Shown here: one piece after another, positions 26,860 to 35,079 of the stretch
Layout: each line of letters opens with the position of its first letter
Position numbering within the stretch: position 1 is the stretch's first letter
Assembly: GCA_023701205.1 (NCBI GenBank)
Contig: JAMPXJ010000019.1
Location: 1-64,000 of the forward strand
Length of the DNA: 64,000 nt
Source of the DNA: Oligoflexia bacterium
GTDB lineage: Bacteria; Bdellovibrionota; UBA1018
Reading direction: 5' to 3'
Notes under the pieces: model-generated
The model's input: the letters and a program-made list of their open reading frames with translations, nothing else
Database searches by the model: none
What the model was told of the DNA's origin: nothing
Program-made: the position numbers and the translations under genes

Positions 26860-26888
26860 TTGACGGCCTGTCTCCAGGCGACGAGAAT
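26860..26888 (+). promoter_or_regulatory. candidate promoter of thrABC
   Basis: TTGACG (26860-26865), 17-bp spacer, GAGAAT (26883-26888, four of six). It would give an ~80-nt leader. That leader contains no Thr/Ile-rich short ORF, so classical thr attenuation is not supported. Confidence 0.4.
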
Positions 26889-26970
26889 AGATCCGGTGCG
26901 TCAACGCGACGACCGAGTTTCTGGAAGACTCATTCCAAGAGTGATAAAATTTTCGACTGCGGGGATTCCA

Positions 26971-29445
26971 ATGAAAAAACCATGGGTGGTTCACAAGTTC
27001 GGCGGCACCAGCGTGGGCAACGCGGAACGCTATCGGTCGGTCTCGGGAATCATCGCGAGCCTGGGCACCGGCCTGCGCCGGGGCATCGTGGTTTCGGCGA
27101 TGAAAGGCGTGACCGACGGCCTGATCCGGCTGGTGGAGGCGGCGCGCCTGCGCGATCCGTCCTTCAGCAAGCTTCTCGAGGAGCTGCGCGCGCGCCATGT
27201 CCAGACGATCGGAGCGCTGCTGCTCGCCGGCGAAGCGCGCGAAGGCCTGCTTCGGCGCATCGAGGCGGACTTCAAGGAGCTCGAGGAAGTCCTGCGCGGG
27301 GTGTGGCTCGTGCGGAGCGCGGCGGATCGGATCATCGAGCTCGTATCGGGCTATGGCGAGGTCTGGTCGGCGCAGATTCTCGATGCGCTTCTGCGCGAGC
27401 AGGGTCAGCGCTCCGCGTGGCTCGATGCGCGGGAGGTGCTGGTCGTGGAGCCGCAGGAGCTTTCCGTCACGGTCGACTGGGAAGCTTCGACGCTCAAGCT
27501 CGAAGCCTGGCTTGCTGCGCATCCTGAGGAGCTGCTCGTGATCACGGGCTTCGTCGCGTCGACGCGCGAGGGGCTCGCCACGACGCTCAAGCGCAACGGG
27601 AGCGATTTTTCGGCCTCGATCTTCGGCGCGCTCCTCGAGGCGCGCGAGGTGGTGATCTGGACCGATGTCGACGGCGTGCTCAGCGCCGATCCGCGGCTCG
27701 TGCCCGAGGCGGTGGTGCTCGAGGAGCTCTCGTATCACGAGGTGACGGAGCTGGCGTATTTCGGCGCCAAGGTCGTCCATCCGGCGACGATGGAGCCGGC
27801 GATCCGGCGCAATATCCCGATCTGGATCCGCAACAGCTTCAATCCCGCGCATCCCGGCACCAAAATCCACGCGGCGGCGCGCTCGAGCGCGCCGATCCAG
27901 GGCTTCTCCGCGATCCTCGGCATGGCGCTCGTGAACGTCGAGGGGACCGGCATGATGGGGGTGCCGGGCGTGGCCGAGCGGCTTTTCGGCGCGCTCCGCT
28001 CGGCGGGCATCTCGGTCGTCATGATCTCGCAGGCCAGCTCCGAGCATTCCATCTGTCTGGCGATCCCCGAGGCGCAGGCGGACGCCGCGCGCAAGGCGCT
28101 GGAGCAGGCGTTTTACGCGGAGATCGATCAGGGGCTCATCCAGGAGATCGGCTTCACGCGCGGCTGTGGGATCCTTGCCGCCGTGGGCGACACGATGGCG
28201 CGCCATCCGGGGGTCGCGGGCCGGTTCTTCGCGTCGCTCGGGCGGGCGGGCATCAACGTGCGCGCCATCGCGCAAGGCTCTTCGGAGCGCAACATCTCGG
28301 CGGTGATCGACTCGGCCGAGGCCACGCGCGCGCTGCGGGCGGCGCATGCGGGGTTCTTCCTCTCGAGCCAGACGCTCTCGGTGGGGCTCGTCGGAACGGG
28401 CCTGATCGGCTCGGCCTTCCTCAAGCAGCTCGAGCGGCAGCTGGAATGGCTCCGGCGCGAGCGGCGGATCGACATCCGCGTCCGCGCGGTGATGAACTCG
28501 ACGAAGCTCCTGGTCGAGGACCGCGCGATCGCGCTCGGCGAATGGAAGGACCGGCTCCAAACCCAGGGCGTGGCGGCCGACCCGGCGCGCTTCGCGGCGC
28601 ATGTGCGCGACTCGCATATCCCGCACGCAGTGATCATCGATGCGACCGCGAGCGCGGACATCGCTGGCCGCTATCCGGAGTGGCTCGACCAGGGAATCCA
28701 CGTGATCACGCCCAACAAGCGCGCGAACGCGGCCCCGCTTGCGGCCTATCGCGAGCTGCATTCGCGCGCGCGGGCGCGGCAGCGGCAGTTCCTCTATTCG
28801 ACCAACGTGGGCGCGGGCCTGCCGCTGCTGCAGACGCTGCGGGAGCTGCACCAGACGGGGGATCGGATCCTCGCGATCGAAGGCGTGCTGAGCGGTACCC
28901 TTTCTTACATTTTCAACTCCTTCACGGGGGAGCGGCCGTTCTCCGAGATCGTCCGGGAGGCGCGGCGGCTGGGGCTCACCGAGCCGGATCCGCGCGAGGA
29001 CCTCGCGGGCCTGGACGTCGCGCGCAAGCTCGTGATCCTGGGCCGGGAGATCGGACTCGGGCTGGAGCTCGAGGACGTGCAGGTGCGCAGCCTGGTTCCC
29101 GAAGAGCTGCGCGCGGTGAAGACCGAGGAATTTCTCGCGCGGCTGGCGGAACATGACGTCGAGCGGGCGAAGGAGCTCGCGGGCTACCAGGCGCAGGGGC
29201 TCGTGCCGCGCTACGTGGGACGGATCGATTCCGAAGGAAGGGCCAAGGTGGAGCTCGTCGCGTTCCCGCGCTCGCATCCGTTCGCGCGGGTCCAGGGCAG
29301 CGACAATATCGTGGCCTTTCGCACGGAGCGCTACGATGCGCAGCCGCTGGTGATCCAGGGGCCGGGAGCGGGACCCGAGGTGACGGCGGCCGGGGTTTTC
29401 TCGGATCTGCTGCGCCTGGCGTCTTCCGTGGGAGCGGCACCGTGA
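26971..29445 (+). CDS. thrA: bifunctional aspartokinase / homoserine dehydrogenase
   Basis: An 824-residue fused enzyme for the first and third steps from aspartate to homoserine. The aspartokinase half opens with HKFGGTSVGN and includes WTDVDGVLSADPR. Two ACT domains follow (GVPGVAERLFGALRSAGISV and HPGVAGRFFASLGRAGINV), each with the QxSSE signature (QASSEHS, QGSSERN), the sites of threonine feedback control in ThrA proteins. The dehydrogenase half begins near residue 470 with GLVGTGLIGSAF and carries ITPNKRANA, NVGAGLPLLQTL and LSGTLSYIFN. The frame is open upstream, but ATG 26971 precedes the conserved start. Aspartate-semialdehyde dehydrogenase, the second step, is not in the window. Stop overlaps thrB (GTGA). 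Confidence 0.95.
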   Translation: MKKPWVVHKFGGTSVGNAERYRSVSGIIASLGTGLRRGIVVSAMKGVTDGLIRLVEAARLRDPSFSKLLEELRARHVQTIGALLLAGEAREGLLRRIEADFKELEEVLRGVWLVRSAADRIIELVSGYGEVWSAQILDALLREQGQRSAWLDAREVLVVEPQELSVTVDWEASTLKLEAWLAAHPEELLVITGFVASTREGLATTLKRNGSDFSASIFGALLEAREVVIWTDVDGVLSADPRLVPEAVVLEELSYHEVTELAYFGAKVVHPATMEPAIRRNIPIWIRNSFNPAHPGTKIHAAARSSAPIQGFSAILGMALVNVEGTGMMGVPGVAERLFGALRSAGISVVMISQASSEHSICLAIPEAQADAARKALEQAFYAEIDQGLIQEIGFTRGCGILAAVGDTMARHPGVAGRFFASLGRAGINVRAIAQGSSERNISAVIDSAEATRALRAAHAGFFLSSQTLSVGLVGTGLIGSAFLKQLERQLEWLRRERRIDIRVRAVMNSTKLLVEDRAIALGEWKDRLQTQGVAADPARFAAHVRDSHIPHAVIIDATASADIAGRYPEWLDQGIHVITPNKRANAAPLAAYRELHSRARARQRQFLYSTNVGAGLPLLQTLRELHQTGDRILAIEGVLSGTLSYIFNSFTGERPFSEIVREARRLGLTEPDPREDLAGLDVARKLVILGREIGLGLELEDVQVRSLVPEELRAVKTEEFLARLAEHDVERAKELAGYQAQGLVPRYVGRIDSEGRAKVELVAFPRSHPFARVQGSDNIVAFRTERYDAQPLVIQGPGAGPEVTAAGVFSDLLRLASSVGAAP

Positions 29446-30428
29446 GCGGGGCAGGGCGCCCTGCCGTGGGCGGCACGCGCGAGCGCGCGCGCGCGGCCGC
29501 GTTCGCGCCGGCGACGGTGGCGAACGTGGGCGTGGGATTTGACATCCTGGGATTCGCCATCGACGGGCTCGGGGATCGCGTGACGGTCTCGCGCACGCCC
29601 TTCGCGGGGCGCGTGGAGATCGAGGGGGTGGCCGCGCCGCAGGGGATGGACATTCCGGCGGATCCCGCGCGCAACACCGCGACGGCCGGGCTGCTGCATC
29701 TCGCGGAGGAGCTCGCGGTGCCGCACGGATTCCGCGTGCGGATCGAGAAGGGGATTCCGCTCGGATCGGGAATGGGTGGCTCCGCGGCGTCGGCCGTTGC
29801 CGGGGTGGTCGCGGCGAACGCGCTTCTGGATCGGCCGCTCCCGCGGGAGAAGCTGCTGCACTACGCGCTCATCGGCGAAGCGGTCGCCAGCGGCTCGATC
29901 CATGGTGACAACGTCGCGCCTTGCCTGCTCGGCGGGCTCATGCTGGTGCGCTCCGTGGCTGAAGGCGCCGAGGATGTGGTACCGCTCCCGGTTCCCGCGG
30001 AGCTGCGCTGCGTGGTGGTTCACCCGGGCTTCCGGCTCGATACGCGCGAGGCGCGGGCGGCGCTGGCACCCGACGTTCCTCTCAAGCGGCACGTGGCGCA
30101 GTCGGCGAACCTCGCGGGTTTGCTCGCGGGGCTTTATCGTTCGGATCTCGCGCTCGTGGGGCGTTCGCTCGCGGATGTGCTCATCGAGCCGCAGCGCGCG
30201 CGGCTGATCCCGGGCTTCGAGGCGGTCAAGCGCGCGGCGCTCGGGGCCGGGGCCTTGGGCTGCTCCATCTCGGGAGCGGGGCCGAGCGTTTTCGCGTGGG
30301 TCGATTCTGAAGCCGTGGCGAAGAGGGCGAAAGAGGAGATGAGTCGCGCCTTTGAGGCGGCGGGAGCGCAAAGCGTGCGTGCGTGGATCTCTCCGATCCG
30401 CGCCGCCGGGGCGGTGATCGAGGAATGA
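29442..30428 (+). CDS. thrB: homoserine kinase
   Basis: A 328-residue GHMP-family kinase that phosphorylates homoserine. Motif 1 is APATVANVGVGFDILGFA near residue 21; the phosphate-binding loop is IPLGSGMGGSAAS at residues ~105-117; motif 3 is GCSISGAGPSVFAW near the C-terminus. It starts with GTG overlapping the thrA stop and ends overlapping the thrC ATG (30425), so thrA-thrB-thrC are translationally coupled. A short Arg/Ala-rich N-terminal extension precedes the conserved core. Confidence 0.95.
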   Translation: MSGAGRPAVGGTRERARAAAFAPATVANVGVGFDILGFAIDGLGDRVTVSRTPFAGRVEIEGVAAPQGMDIPADPARNTATAGLLHLAEELAVPHGFRVRIEKGIPLGSGMGGSAASAVAGVVAANALLDRPLPREKLLHYALIGEAVASGSIHGDNVAPCLLGGLMLVRSVAEGAEDVVPLPVPAELRCVVVHPGFRLDTREARAALAPDVPLKRHVAQSANLAGLLAGLYRSDLALVGRSLADVLIEPQRARLIPGFEAVKRAALGAGALGCSISGAGPSVFAWVDSEAVAKRAKEEMSRAFEAAGAQSVRAWISPIRAAGAVIEE

Positions 30429-31747
30429 GGTTCCGAAGCACGCGAAGCGCCCCGGGCACGGGAACCAGCGTCGGGATCGCCGACGCGCTCGAGGCGGGGC
30501 TCGCGCCCGACGGCGGGCTTTTTGTGCCGGAGTCATTTCCGGAGCTTGAGCGCGGGAAGGCGCCGCTTGCGATGGGCGAGGCCGGGCGTGCGGTGCTGGA
30601 GCCTTTCTTTCGCGACGAGCCCGTATTGGCGCAGGAGCTGCCGGGGCTGTGTGAGCGCGCGTTTGATTTCCCGGTGCCGGTCAGACCGGTTGATTCCGGA
30701 ACAGGGATCCTGGAGCTTTTTCATGGACCCACGGCGGCGTTCAAGGACGTGGGCGCGCGCTTCCTCGCGGAGTGCGTCTCGGCGCTGGCGCGCTCGCGGC
30801 AGGGAGGCCCGCGCGATTCGCGGCCGCGCGTGGTGCTCGTCGCGACCTCAGGGGACACGGGCGGGGCGGTGGCCGCGGCTTTTTTCGGCAAGCCCGCGGT
30901 CGAGGTCGTGATCCTCTATCCGAAGGGAAAGATCTCGCCGCTGCAGGAAGCACAGCTCACCGCGTGGGGCGGGAATGTCCGGGCGTACGCCGTGCGCGGG
31001 GATTTCGACGATTGCCAGCGGCTCGTCAAAGAAGCACTGGCGGATCCCGAGTGGCGCGCGAGCTTCGGGCTGCTCAGCGCCAACAGCATCAGCCTGGGGC
31101 GGATTCTGCCGCAATGCGTGTACTACGCGATGGCCTCGGTCAATGCGTTCGCCGAAACGGGAGAGGAGACGGGTTTCATCGTGCCCTCGGGCAATCTCGG
31201 GAACGCGACCGCCGCGCTTTGGGCGAAGAGGATGGGCTTCCCCATCGGCAAGGTCGTGCTCGCGTGCAATGCGAACCGCGCAGTCCTGGATTATCTCGCG
31301 ACCGGGCGCTGGCAGCCGCGCCCGACGGTTTCGACGCTTGCCAACGCGATGGATGTCGGCAATCCCAGCAATATGGAGCGGCTCCGGGATCTTTTTCCGA
31401 CAGTCGAGGCGCTGCGCGCTGGGGTCGAGGTCTTCTCGGTTACGGACGAGGAGATTCGTGAGACGATCCGGAGCGCGGCGCGCGCGGGGCTCGGGGTTTT
31501 CTGTCCGCATACCGCGACCGGACTTTTCACTCGGGAGAAGCTCGGGCGGAAAGCGGGCCCCGGGGGGCATTGGCTCATTGCCGCGACCGCGCACCCCGGC
31601 AAGTTTCGTTCTGTCGTCGAGCCGCTGGTCGGACAGGAGCTGGCGCTGCCGCCGAGCCTTGAGCGTTTCGCGCGTGTTGCCGAGGGTGGGATTGTTCGGG
31701 CGGAGCTTGAGCCGGAGTTGTCGGCGCTGCGGCGGCGGATGGGGTGA
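30425..31747 (+). CDS. thrC: threonine synthase
   Basis: A 440-residue PLP enzyme converting O-phosphohomoserine to threonine. The PLP Lys is in GPTAAFKDVGARF (Lys107), with the phosphate loop SGDTGGA and the ANSISLGRILPQCVYY segment of the E. coli/yeast-type enzyme. GNLGNATAALWAKRMG and MDVGNPSNMERL are also conserved in that type. The last codons (RRRMG, stop) lie in the first unit of a 23-bp tandem repeat that runs on past the gene, so the extreme C-terminus may have been altered by repeat slippage. Confidence 0.95.
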   Translation: MRFRSTRSAPGTGTSVGIADALEAGLAPDGGLFVPESFPELERGKAPLAMGEAGRAVLEPFFRDEPVLAQELPGLCERAFDFPVPVRPVDSGTGILELFHGPTAAFKDVGARFLAECVSALARSRQGGPRDSRPRVVLVATSGDTGGAVAAAFFGKPAVEVVILYPKGKISPLQEAQLTAWGGNVRAYAVRGDFDDCQRLVKEALADPEWRASFGLLSANSISLGRILPQCVYYAMASVNAFAETGEETGFIVPSGNLGNATAALWAKRMGFPIGKVVLACNANRAVLDYLATGRWQPRPTVSTLANAMDVGNPSNMERLRDLFPTVEALRAGVEVFSVTDEEIRETIRSAARAGLGVFCPHTATGLFTREKLGRKAGPGGHWLIAATAHPGKFRSVVEPLVGQELALPPSLERFARVAEGGIVRAELEPELSALRRRMG

Positions 31748-31836
31748 GAGCTGCGCGGTGGATGGGTGAGAGCTGCGGCGGCGGGTGAGTGAGAGTTGCG
31801 CGGCGGATGGGGTGAGAGCTGCGCGACGGATAAAAT
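31724..31836. repeat. 23-bp tandem repeat overlapping the thrC stop
   Basis: About 4.5 diverged copies of a unit close to GAGAGCTGCGCGGCGGATGG plus GGT. Clear copies are 31746-31767, 31768-31790, 31791-31813 and 31814-31836, with a partial first copy formed by the thrC 3' end itself. Units are 22-23 bp. Each full copy has a TGA in the thrC-stop register. Confidence 0.8.
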
Positions 31837-32239
31837 GAGCGATTGCTCGCCCTGGATTTTGGCTATTGCTTCGAGGTTCTCGCGGTAGCCGGTGAAGACC
31901 TCGCGGCGGGTGAGGTGGTTCTGCGATTTTGGTGGTGGCGGTTTAGTAGTGGGTCCGGTTTTTTTGGCGGCGAGGGGGGCGGGAACGGGGCTTCGTGAAG
32001 TGTCAGTGCGAATTTTTTCGGAATATTCCTTGACATGGGACTCTTATGTTTTCGGCAGGTGAGCGGTCGATTTTGAAAGTGCTTCGGAAAATTCTCGAAA
32101 ACGTCTGGGTTTGACTCTCATCGCGGCGATTCCGTTCGAGCCGACGCCGGAGCGCATCTTCATTCGGAATCATCATGGTGGGCCCGCCAGAGCCTTCGAA
32201 TTGGGTTTGAAAACCCGGTGTATACCGATCGCATGTCAC
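31820..32239 (-). pseudogene. possible decayed or frameshifted gene remnant
   Basis: On the minus strand, one frame is open from 32043 downward and encodes a coherent basic/Pro-rich stretch then LTRREVFTGYRENLEAIAKI (near 31909-31850). The codons there are almost all G/C-ending, like real genes in this window. The frame has a TAA at 32044-32046. A second frame, 32239-32003, encodes a 78-residue peptide (IPNEDALRRRLERNRRDE) that could be the missing N-terminus after a frameshift near 32040. The frame then runs into the thrC tandem repeats, so any C-terminus is lost. Family not recognised. The rest of the 31748-32232 gap holds only the repeats and a short palindrome. Confidence 0.3.
32203..32216. 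promoter_or_regulatory. operator-like palindrome before HNH gene
   Basis: GGGTTT-GA-AAACCC, a perfect 6-2-6 inverted repeat 16 bp upstream of ATG 32233. The 2-nt centre is too short for an RNA hairpin loop, so a protein-binding site is more likely than a terminator. Confidence 0.3.
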
Positions 32240-33258
32240 TCATGCATCTGTCTGATTCGGATCTGGTAGCGAACTTTGGCGATCTGATCGTCGAGGAGCG
32301 CGAGAGCCTCGTTCGTCAACTGGAGTATCTGGTGGAGCTGGATCGCCGGAAGCTCTTTTACGAATACTCATCTCTTAGATCTTTTCTGGTCGGCCAGTAC
32401 CAGATGGAAGAATGGCGCGCGGAGCAGCGGGTTCGTGCGGCTCGGTTGCTCAAACGCATTCCGGAGATCAAAGCTGGGCTCGAGAGCGGGAAGCTCAATT
32501 TCACGCTCCTTGAAATCGCTCAGGGGTGCGCGTTCCGGGAGAAGCTTTCAGATCCGGAGCTGGCGGAGCTATTGAGGGATCTTTCCGGAATGAGCTGCTC
32601 CCAGGCGGAGCGGGAGATCGCGCGGCGCTACCCTGATTCCGTCAAGGTTCCTCGAGACCGGATTCGACCCCTGACTGAGACTCTTTCTGAAGTTCGCTTC
32701 GTTGCTACGGAAAAGCTGCTTGAGAAGCTCGACGATGTCCGGGGGCTGCTCGCGCATCCTCATCCGGGGCTTTCGATGGGGGAGCTCATCGACGTTCTGG
32801 CGACCGAGTACCGCGAGCGCCATCATCCCGAAGAGAAGGCTCGGCGGGCGAAGGCTCGGGTGGAGGCCCGGACGAAAGCGAAACTTGAGGAAGGGAAGAA
32901 GCCGGCGCTGAAGGAAGGGCAGGTGGAGATGGGAGAGCAGGTGGAGATGCACGGGAAAAAGCAGCTGACTGAAGTGCTCAAAACACCCACGGCACCCGAG
33001 GTTCTCCATCGGCGCGTGCCTTCGAAACCGCTCCAACACGAGCTGATCTGGAAGCACGGGTACCGATGCGCGTATGTCGACCCGAGCGCTCAAAAACGCT
33101 GTCAGTCAAAACACGGTTTGCAGGTGGATCACCAAATGCCGTGGGCGTTTGGCGGAAAAACGCGCTTGGAGAATCTCCGGCTGCTCTGCCCCAATCACCA
33201 CCGGCGGGTTTCCTTCCTGCAGTTCGGGGAAAGTGCACGATACTTCCGGCGGGAATAA
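32233..33258 (+). CDS. HNH endonuclease family protein (full length)
   Basis: A 341-residue protein. The N-terminal ~190 residues form a helical domain (LVEERESLVRQLEYLVELDRR, SLRSFLVGQY, EQRVRAARLLKRIPEIKAGLESGKL) typical of multi-copy HNH genes in delta-proteobacteria-like genomes. A charged Lys/Glu-rich linker (residues ~195-250) follows, and the HNH domain is at the C-terminus: RCAYVDP, KRCQSKHGLQVDHQMPWAFGG, ENLRLLCPNHHR. ATG 32233 (MSLMHLSDSDL) is the usual family start; GTG 32218 is a longer alternative. Third codon positions are less GC-biased than neighbours, which hints at more recent arrival. Same family as the fragment at 1-544. Confidence 0.85.
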   Translation: MSLMHLSDSDLVANFGDLIVEERESLVRQLEYLVELDRRKLFYEYSSLRSFLVGQYQMEEWRAEQRVRAARLLKRIPEIKAGLESGKLNFTLLEIAQGCAFREKLSDPELAELLRDLSGMSCSQAEREIARRYPDSVKVPRDRIRPLTETLSEVRFVATEKLLEKLDDVRGLLAHPHPGLSMGELIDVLATEYRERHHPEEKARRAKARVEARTKAKLEEGKKPALKEGQVEMGEQVEMHGKKQLTEVLKTPTAPEVLHRRVPSKPLQHELIWKHGYRCAYVDPSAQKRCQSKHGLQVDHQMPWAFGGKTRLENLRLLCPNHHRRVSFLQFGESARYFRRE

Positions 33259-33344
33259 GAAAAGCGAGGCAGGGAGCCATTCTATGAGAGAGCGCCTACA
33301 ATGTCCGAAAGCGATTGCCGTCATTTGAGCGTAATCTCGCTGGA

Positions 33345-33473
33345 ATGGAGACGGGTACTTGCAGAATCGTACGAGACGCATTCCGTGAGGAGGCGCGCCT
33401 GGCGGAGCTGCGGCGGCGGCTGGTTGAAATGAGCTGGCCTTTTGACCCGGGCAGCTTCAAAATCAGGGAATGA
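33345..33473 (+). CDS. small ORF coupled to the lipid gene
   Basis: A 42-codon frame beginning ATG 33345 (METGTCRIVRDAFREEARL) whose TGA at 33471-33473 overlaps the ATG of the CDP-alcohol phosphatidyltransferase gene. The peptide is a charged helix (EEARLAELRRRL) with a WPFDPGSF tail. The upstream ribosome site is weak. It could be a genuine small protein, a translational coupler or chance. It fills most of the 211-bp gap after the HNH gene. Confidence 0.35.
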   Translation: METGTCRIVRDAFREEARLAELRRRLVEMSWPFDPGSFKIRE

Positions 33474-34132
33474 AGACCCCTAAAAGTGGACGACGTCCCG
33501 TAAAAAGCCGGGAGACCGGCTGGGCACGCGCGATCGCCAAGCGCCTGACTCGTGCCGGAATCACTCCGAACCTGATCTCGATCCTGAGCGCGGTCTTCGC
33601 GACCCTGGGCGCGTCGGCGCTCGTGAGCTGGCCGGAATATCCGGGAGCGGCTCCGTTCGTCGGTGCGATCCTCGGAATTCAGCTGCGGCTCCTGTGCAAC
33701 CTCTTTGACGGAATGGTGGCGGTCGAGGGCGGCAAGAAGTCAAAGTCCGGGGAGCTTTTCAACGATATTCCTGATAGAATCTCCGATTCGGTACTGCTGG
33801 TCGCGCTCGGTTACGCGATTCCCGGCCGGGAGCTGGGTCCCGCGCTGGGCTGGGCGGCCGCACTGGCGGCGACCCTGACGGCTTACGTCCGGACATTGGC
33901 GACTTCGGCCGGCGCTCCCGTGAGCTTCGCCGGCCCGATGGCCAAGCAGCATCGCATGGCGGTTCTGACGCTGGCCTGCCTCGCGGCGGGGATCACGCTC
34001 GCGGTCAAGCCCGGGGCGACCCCGGCGGCGGCGGAGCTGCTCTGGCTCGGGCTGGTGGTGATTCTCGCCGGCTCGGTGCTCACCGTTTTGCGCAGGGCCT
34101 GGGACGCCTATCGGGAGCTCGAAAGATGCTGA
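33470..34132 (+). CDS. CDP-alcohol phosphatidyltransferase, YnbA-like variant
   Basis: A 220-residue membrane enzyme with about six helices. The CDP-OH-PT motif reads N-x2-DG-x2-AV-x8-G-x3-N-x3-D (residues ~81-107: CNLFDGMVAV ... GELFNDIPDR). The canonical family has D-x2-DG-x2-AR-x8-G-x3-D-x3-D, so the first and third Asp are Asn and the Arg is Val. From memory, E. coli YnbA shows the same two Asn changes, so this is probably a YnbA-type branch and not a dead enzyme. Substrate and product are unknown. AGGGA precedes the ATG. The next gene overlaps by 7 bp. Confidence 0.8.
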   Translation: MKTPKSGRRPVKSRETGWARAIAKRLTRAGITPNLISILSAVFATLGASALVSWPEYPGAAPFVGAILGIQLRLLCNLFDGMVAVEGGKKSKSGELFNDIPDRISDSVLLVALGYAIPGRELGPALGWAAALAATLTAYVRTLATSAGAPVSFAGPMAKQHRMAVLTLACLAAGITLAVKPGATPAAAELLWLGLVVILAGSVLTVLRRAWDAYRELERC

Positions 34133-35079
34133 GTCACCTGCTCAATTCCGAAGTGCATCAGAATGTTCTGCTCGCCATCGCCGGCCTCTGGGCGATGCTC
34201 GGGCTTGCGACGGCGATCACGGCCGGGATCACGCGGGGAAGCGCGACCAAGAGCCATCGCGAGCTTCGCCTGAGGGTGCGCTCGTGGTGGGTCATCCTGC
34301 TGCTTTTCAGCGCGTCGCTGGTCGCGAGCCGCCTGCTCGCGATGGCGTTCTTCACGACGATCTCTTTCATGGCGCTCCGTGAATACTTCTCGCTCGTCCC
34401 ATCGCGCCGGGCGGACCGTCGGGTGCTCTTCTGGGCTTACCTGGCCATCCCGCTGCAGTTCTACTGGATCTACACCGACTGGTACGGGATGTTCATCGTC
34501 TTCATCCCGGTTTACGTCTTCCTGTTCCTTCCGGCCCGCATGGTGACGATCGGTGAGGTGCAGGGCTTCACGAGCGCGGCCGGTACCCTGCACTGGGGAT
34601 TGATGACGACCGTCTTCTCGCTGGGGCACCTCGCGTATCTGCTGGTGCTCCCGCCGCCTCAGGCAGACGGGGCGGGCGGAGCGGGTCTCGTGCTTTTTCT
34701 CGTCGTCCTGACCGAGCTCAACGATGTCTTCCAGTACGTCTGGGGCAAGTCCTTCGGGCGGCACAAGATCATTCCCAAGGTGAGCCCCAACAAGACGGTC
34801 GAAGGCTTCGTGGGCGGGCTGCTCACGACGACGCTGCTCGCGGCCGCGCTGGCGCCGTGGCTGACGCCGATCACCTTCCCGATGTCGCTTGGGGTCGGGG
34901 CGCTCATCGGATCGGTCGGTTTCATCGGGGACGTCGTCATTTCGGCGCTGAAGCGGGACATCGGCGTCAAGGACTCGGGCTCCCTGATTCCGGGGCATGG
35001 CGGGATCCTCGATCGGATCGACAGCCTGACCTATACCGCTCCGATCTTCTTTCATTTCGTGAGATATTTTTACTACTGA
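34126..35079 (+). CDS. phosphatidate cytidylyltransferase (CdsA/YnbB-like)
   Basis: A 317-residue polytopic membrane protein making CDP-diacylglycerol from phosphatidate and CTP. The PROSITE-type CDS signature is complete at residues 273-299: SALKRDIGVKDSG then LIPGHGGILDRID. GKSFGRHKIIPKVSPNKTVEG is also characteristic. It overlaps the CDP-alcohol phosphatidyltransferase gene by 7 bp and the acyltransferase start by one base (TGATG), so all three are coupled. The set acyltransferase, CDP-DAG synthase and phosphatidyltransferase would make a dedicated phospholipid from lysophosphatidate. It is probably a second CdsA beside a housekeeping copy elsewhere; that is inference. Confidence 0.9.
   Translation: MLSHLLNSEVHQNVLLAIAGLWAMLGLATAITAGITRGSATKSHRELRLRVRSWWVILLLFSASLVASRLLAMAFFTTISFMALREYFSLVPSRRADRRVLFWAYLAIPLQFYWIYTDWYGMFIVFIPVYVFLFLPARMVTIGEVQGFTSAAGTLHWGLMTTVFSLGHLAYLLVLPPPQADGAGGAGLVLFLVVLTELNDVFQYVWGKSFGRHKIIPKVSPNKTVEGFVGGLLTTTLLAAALAPWLTPITFPMSLGVGALIGSVGFIGDVVISALKRDIGVKDSGSLIPGHGGILDRIDSLTYTAPIFFHFVRYFYY

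Noticed and set aside
26891..26970. Threonine leader peptide and attenuator before thrA
   Set aside because: No short frame rich in Thr or Ile codons and no terminator hairpin between the promoter and the start.
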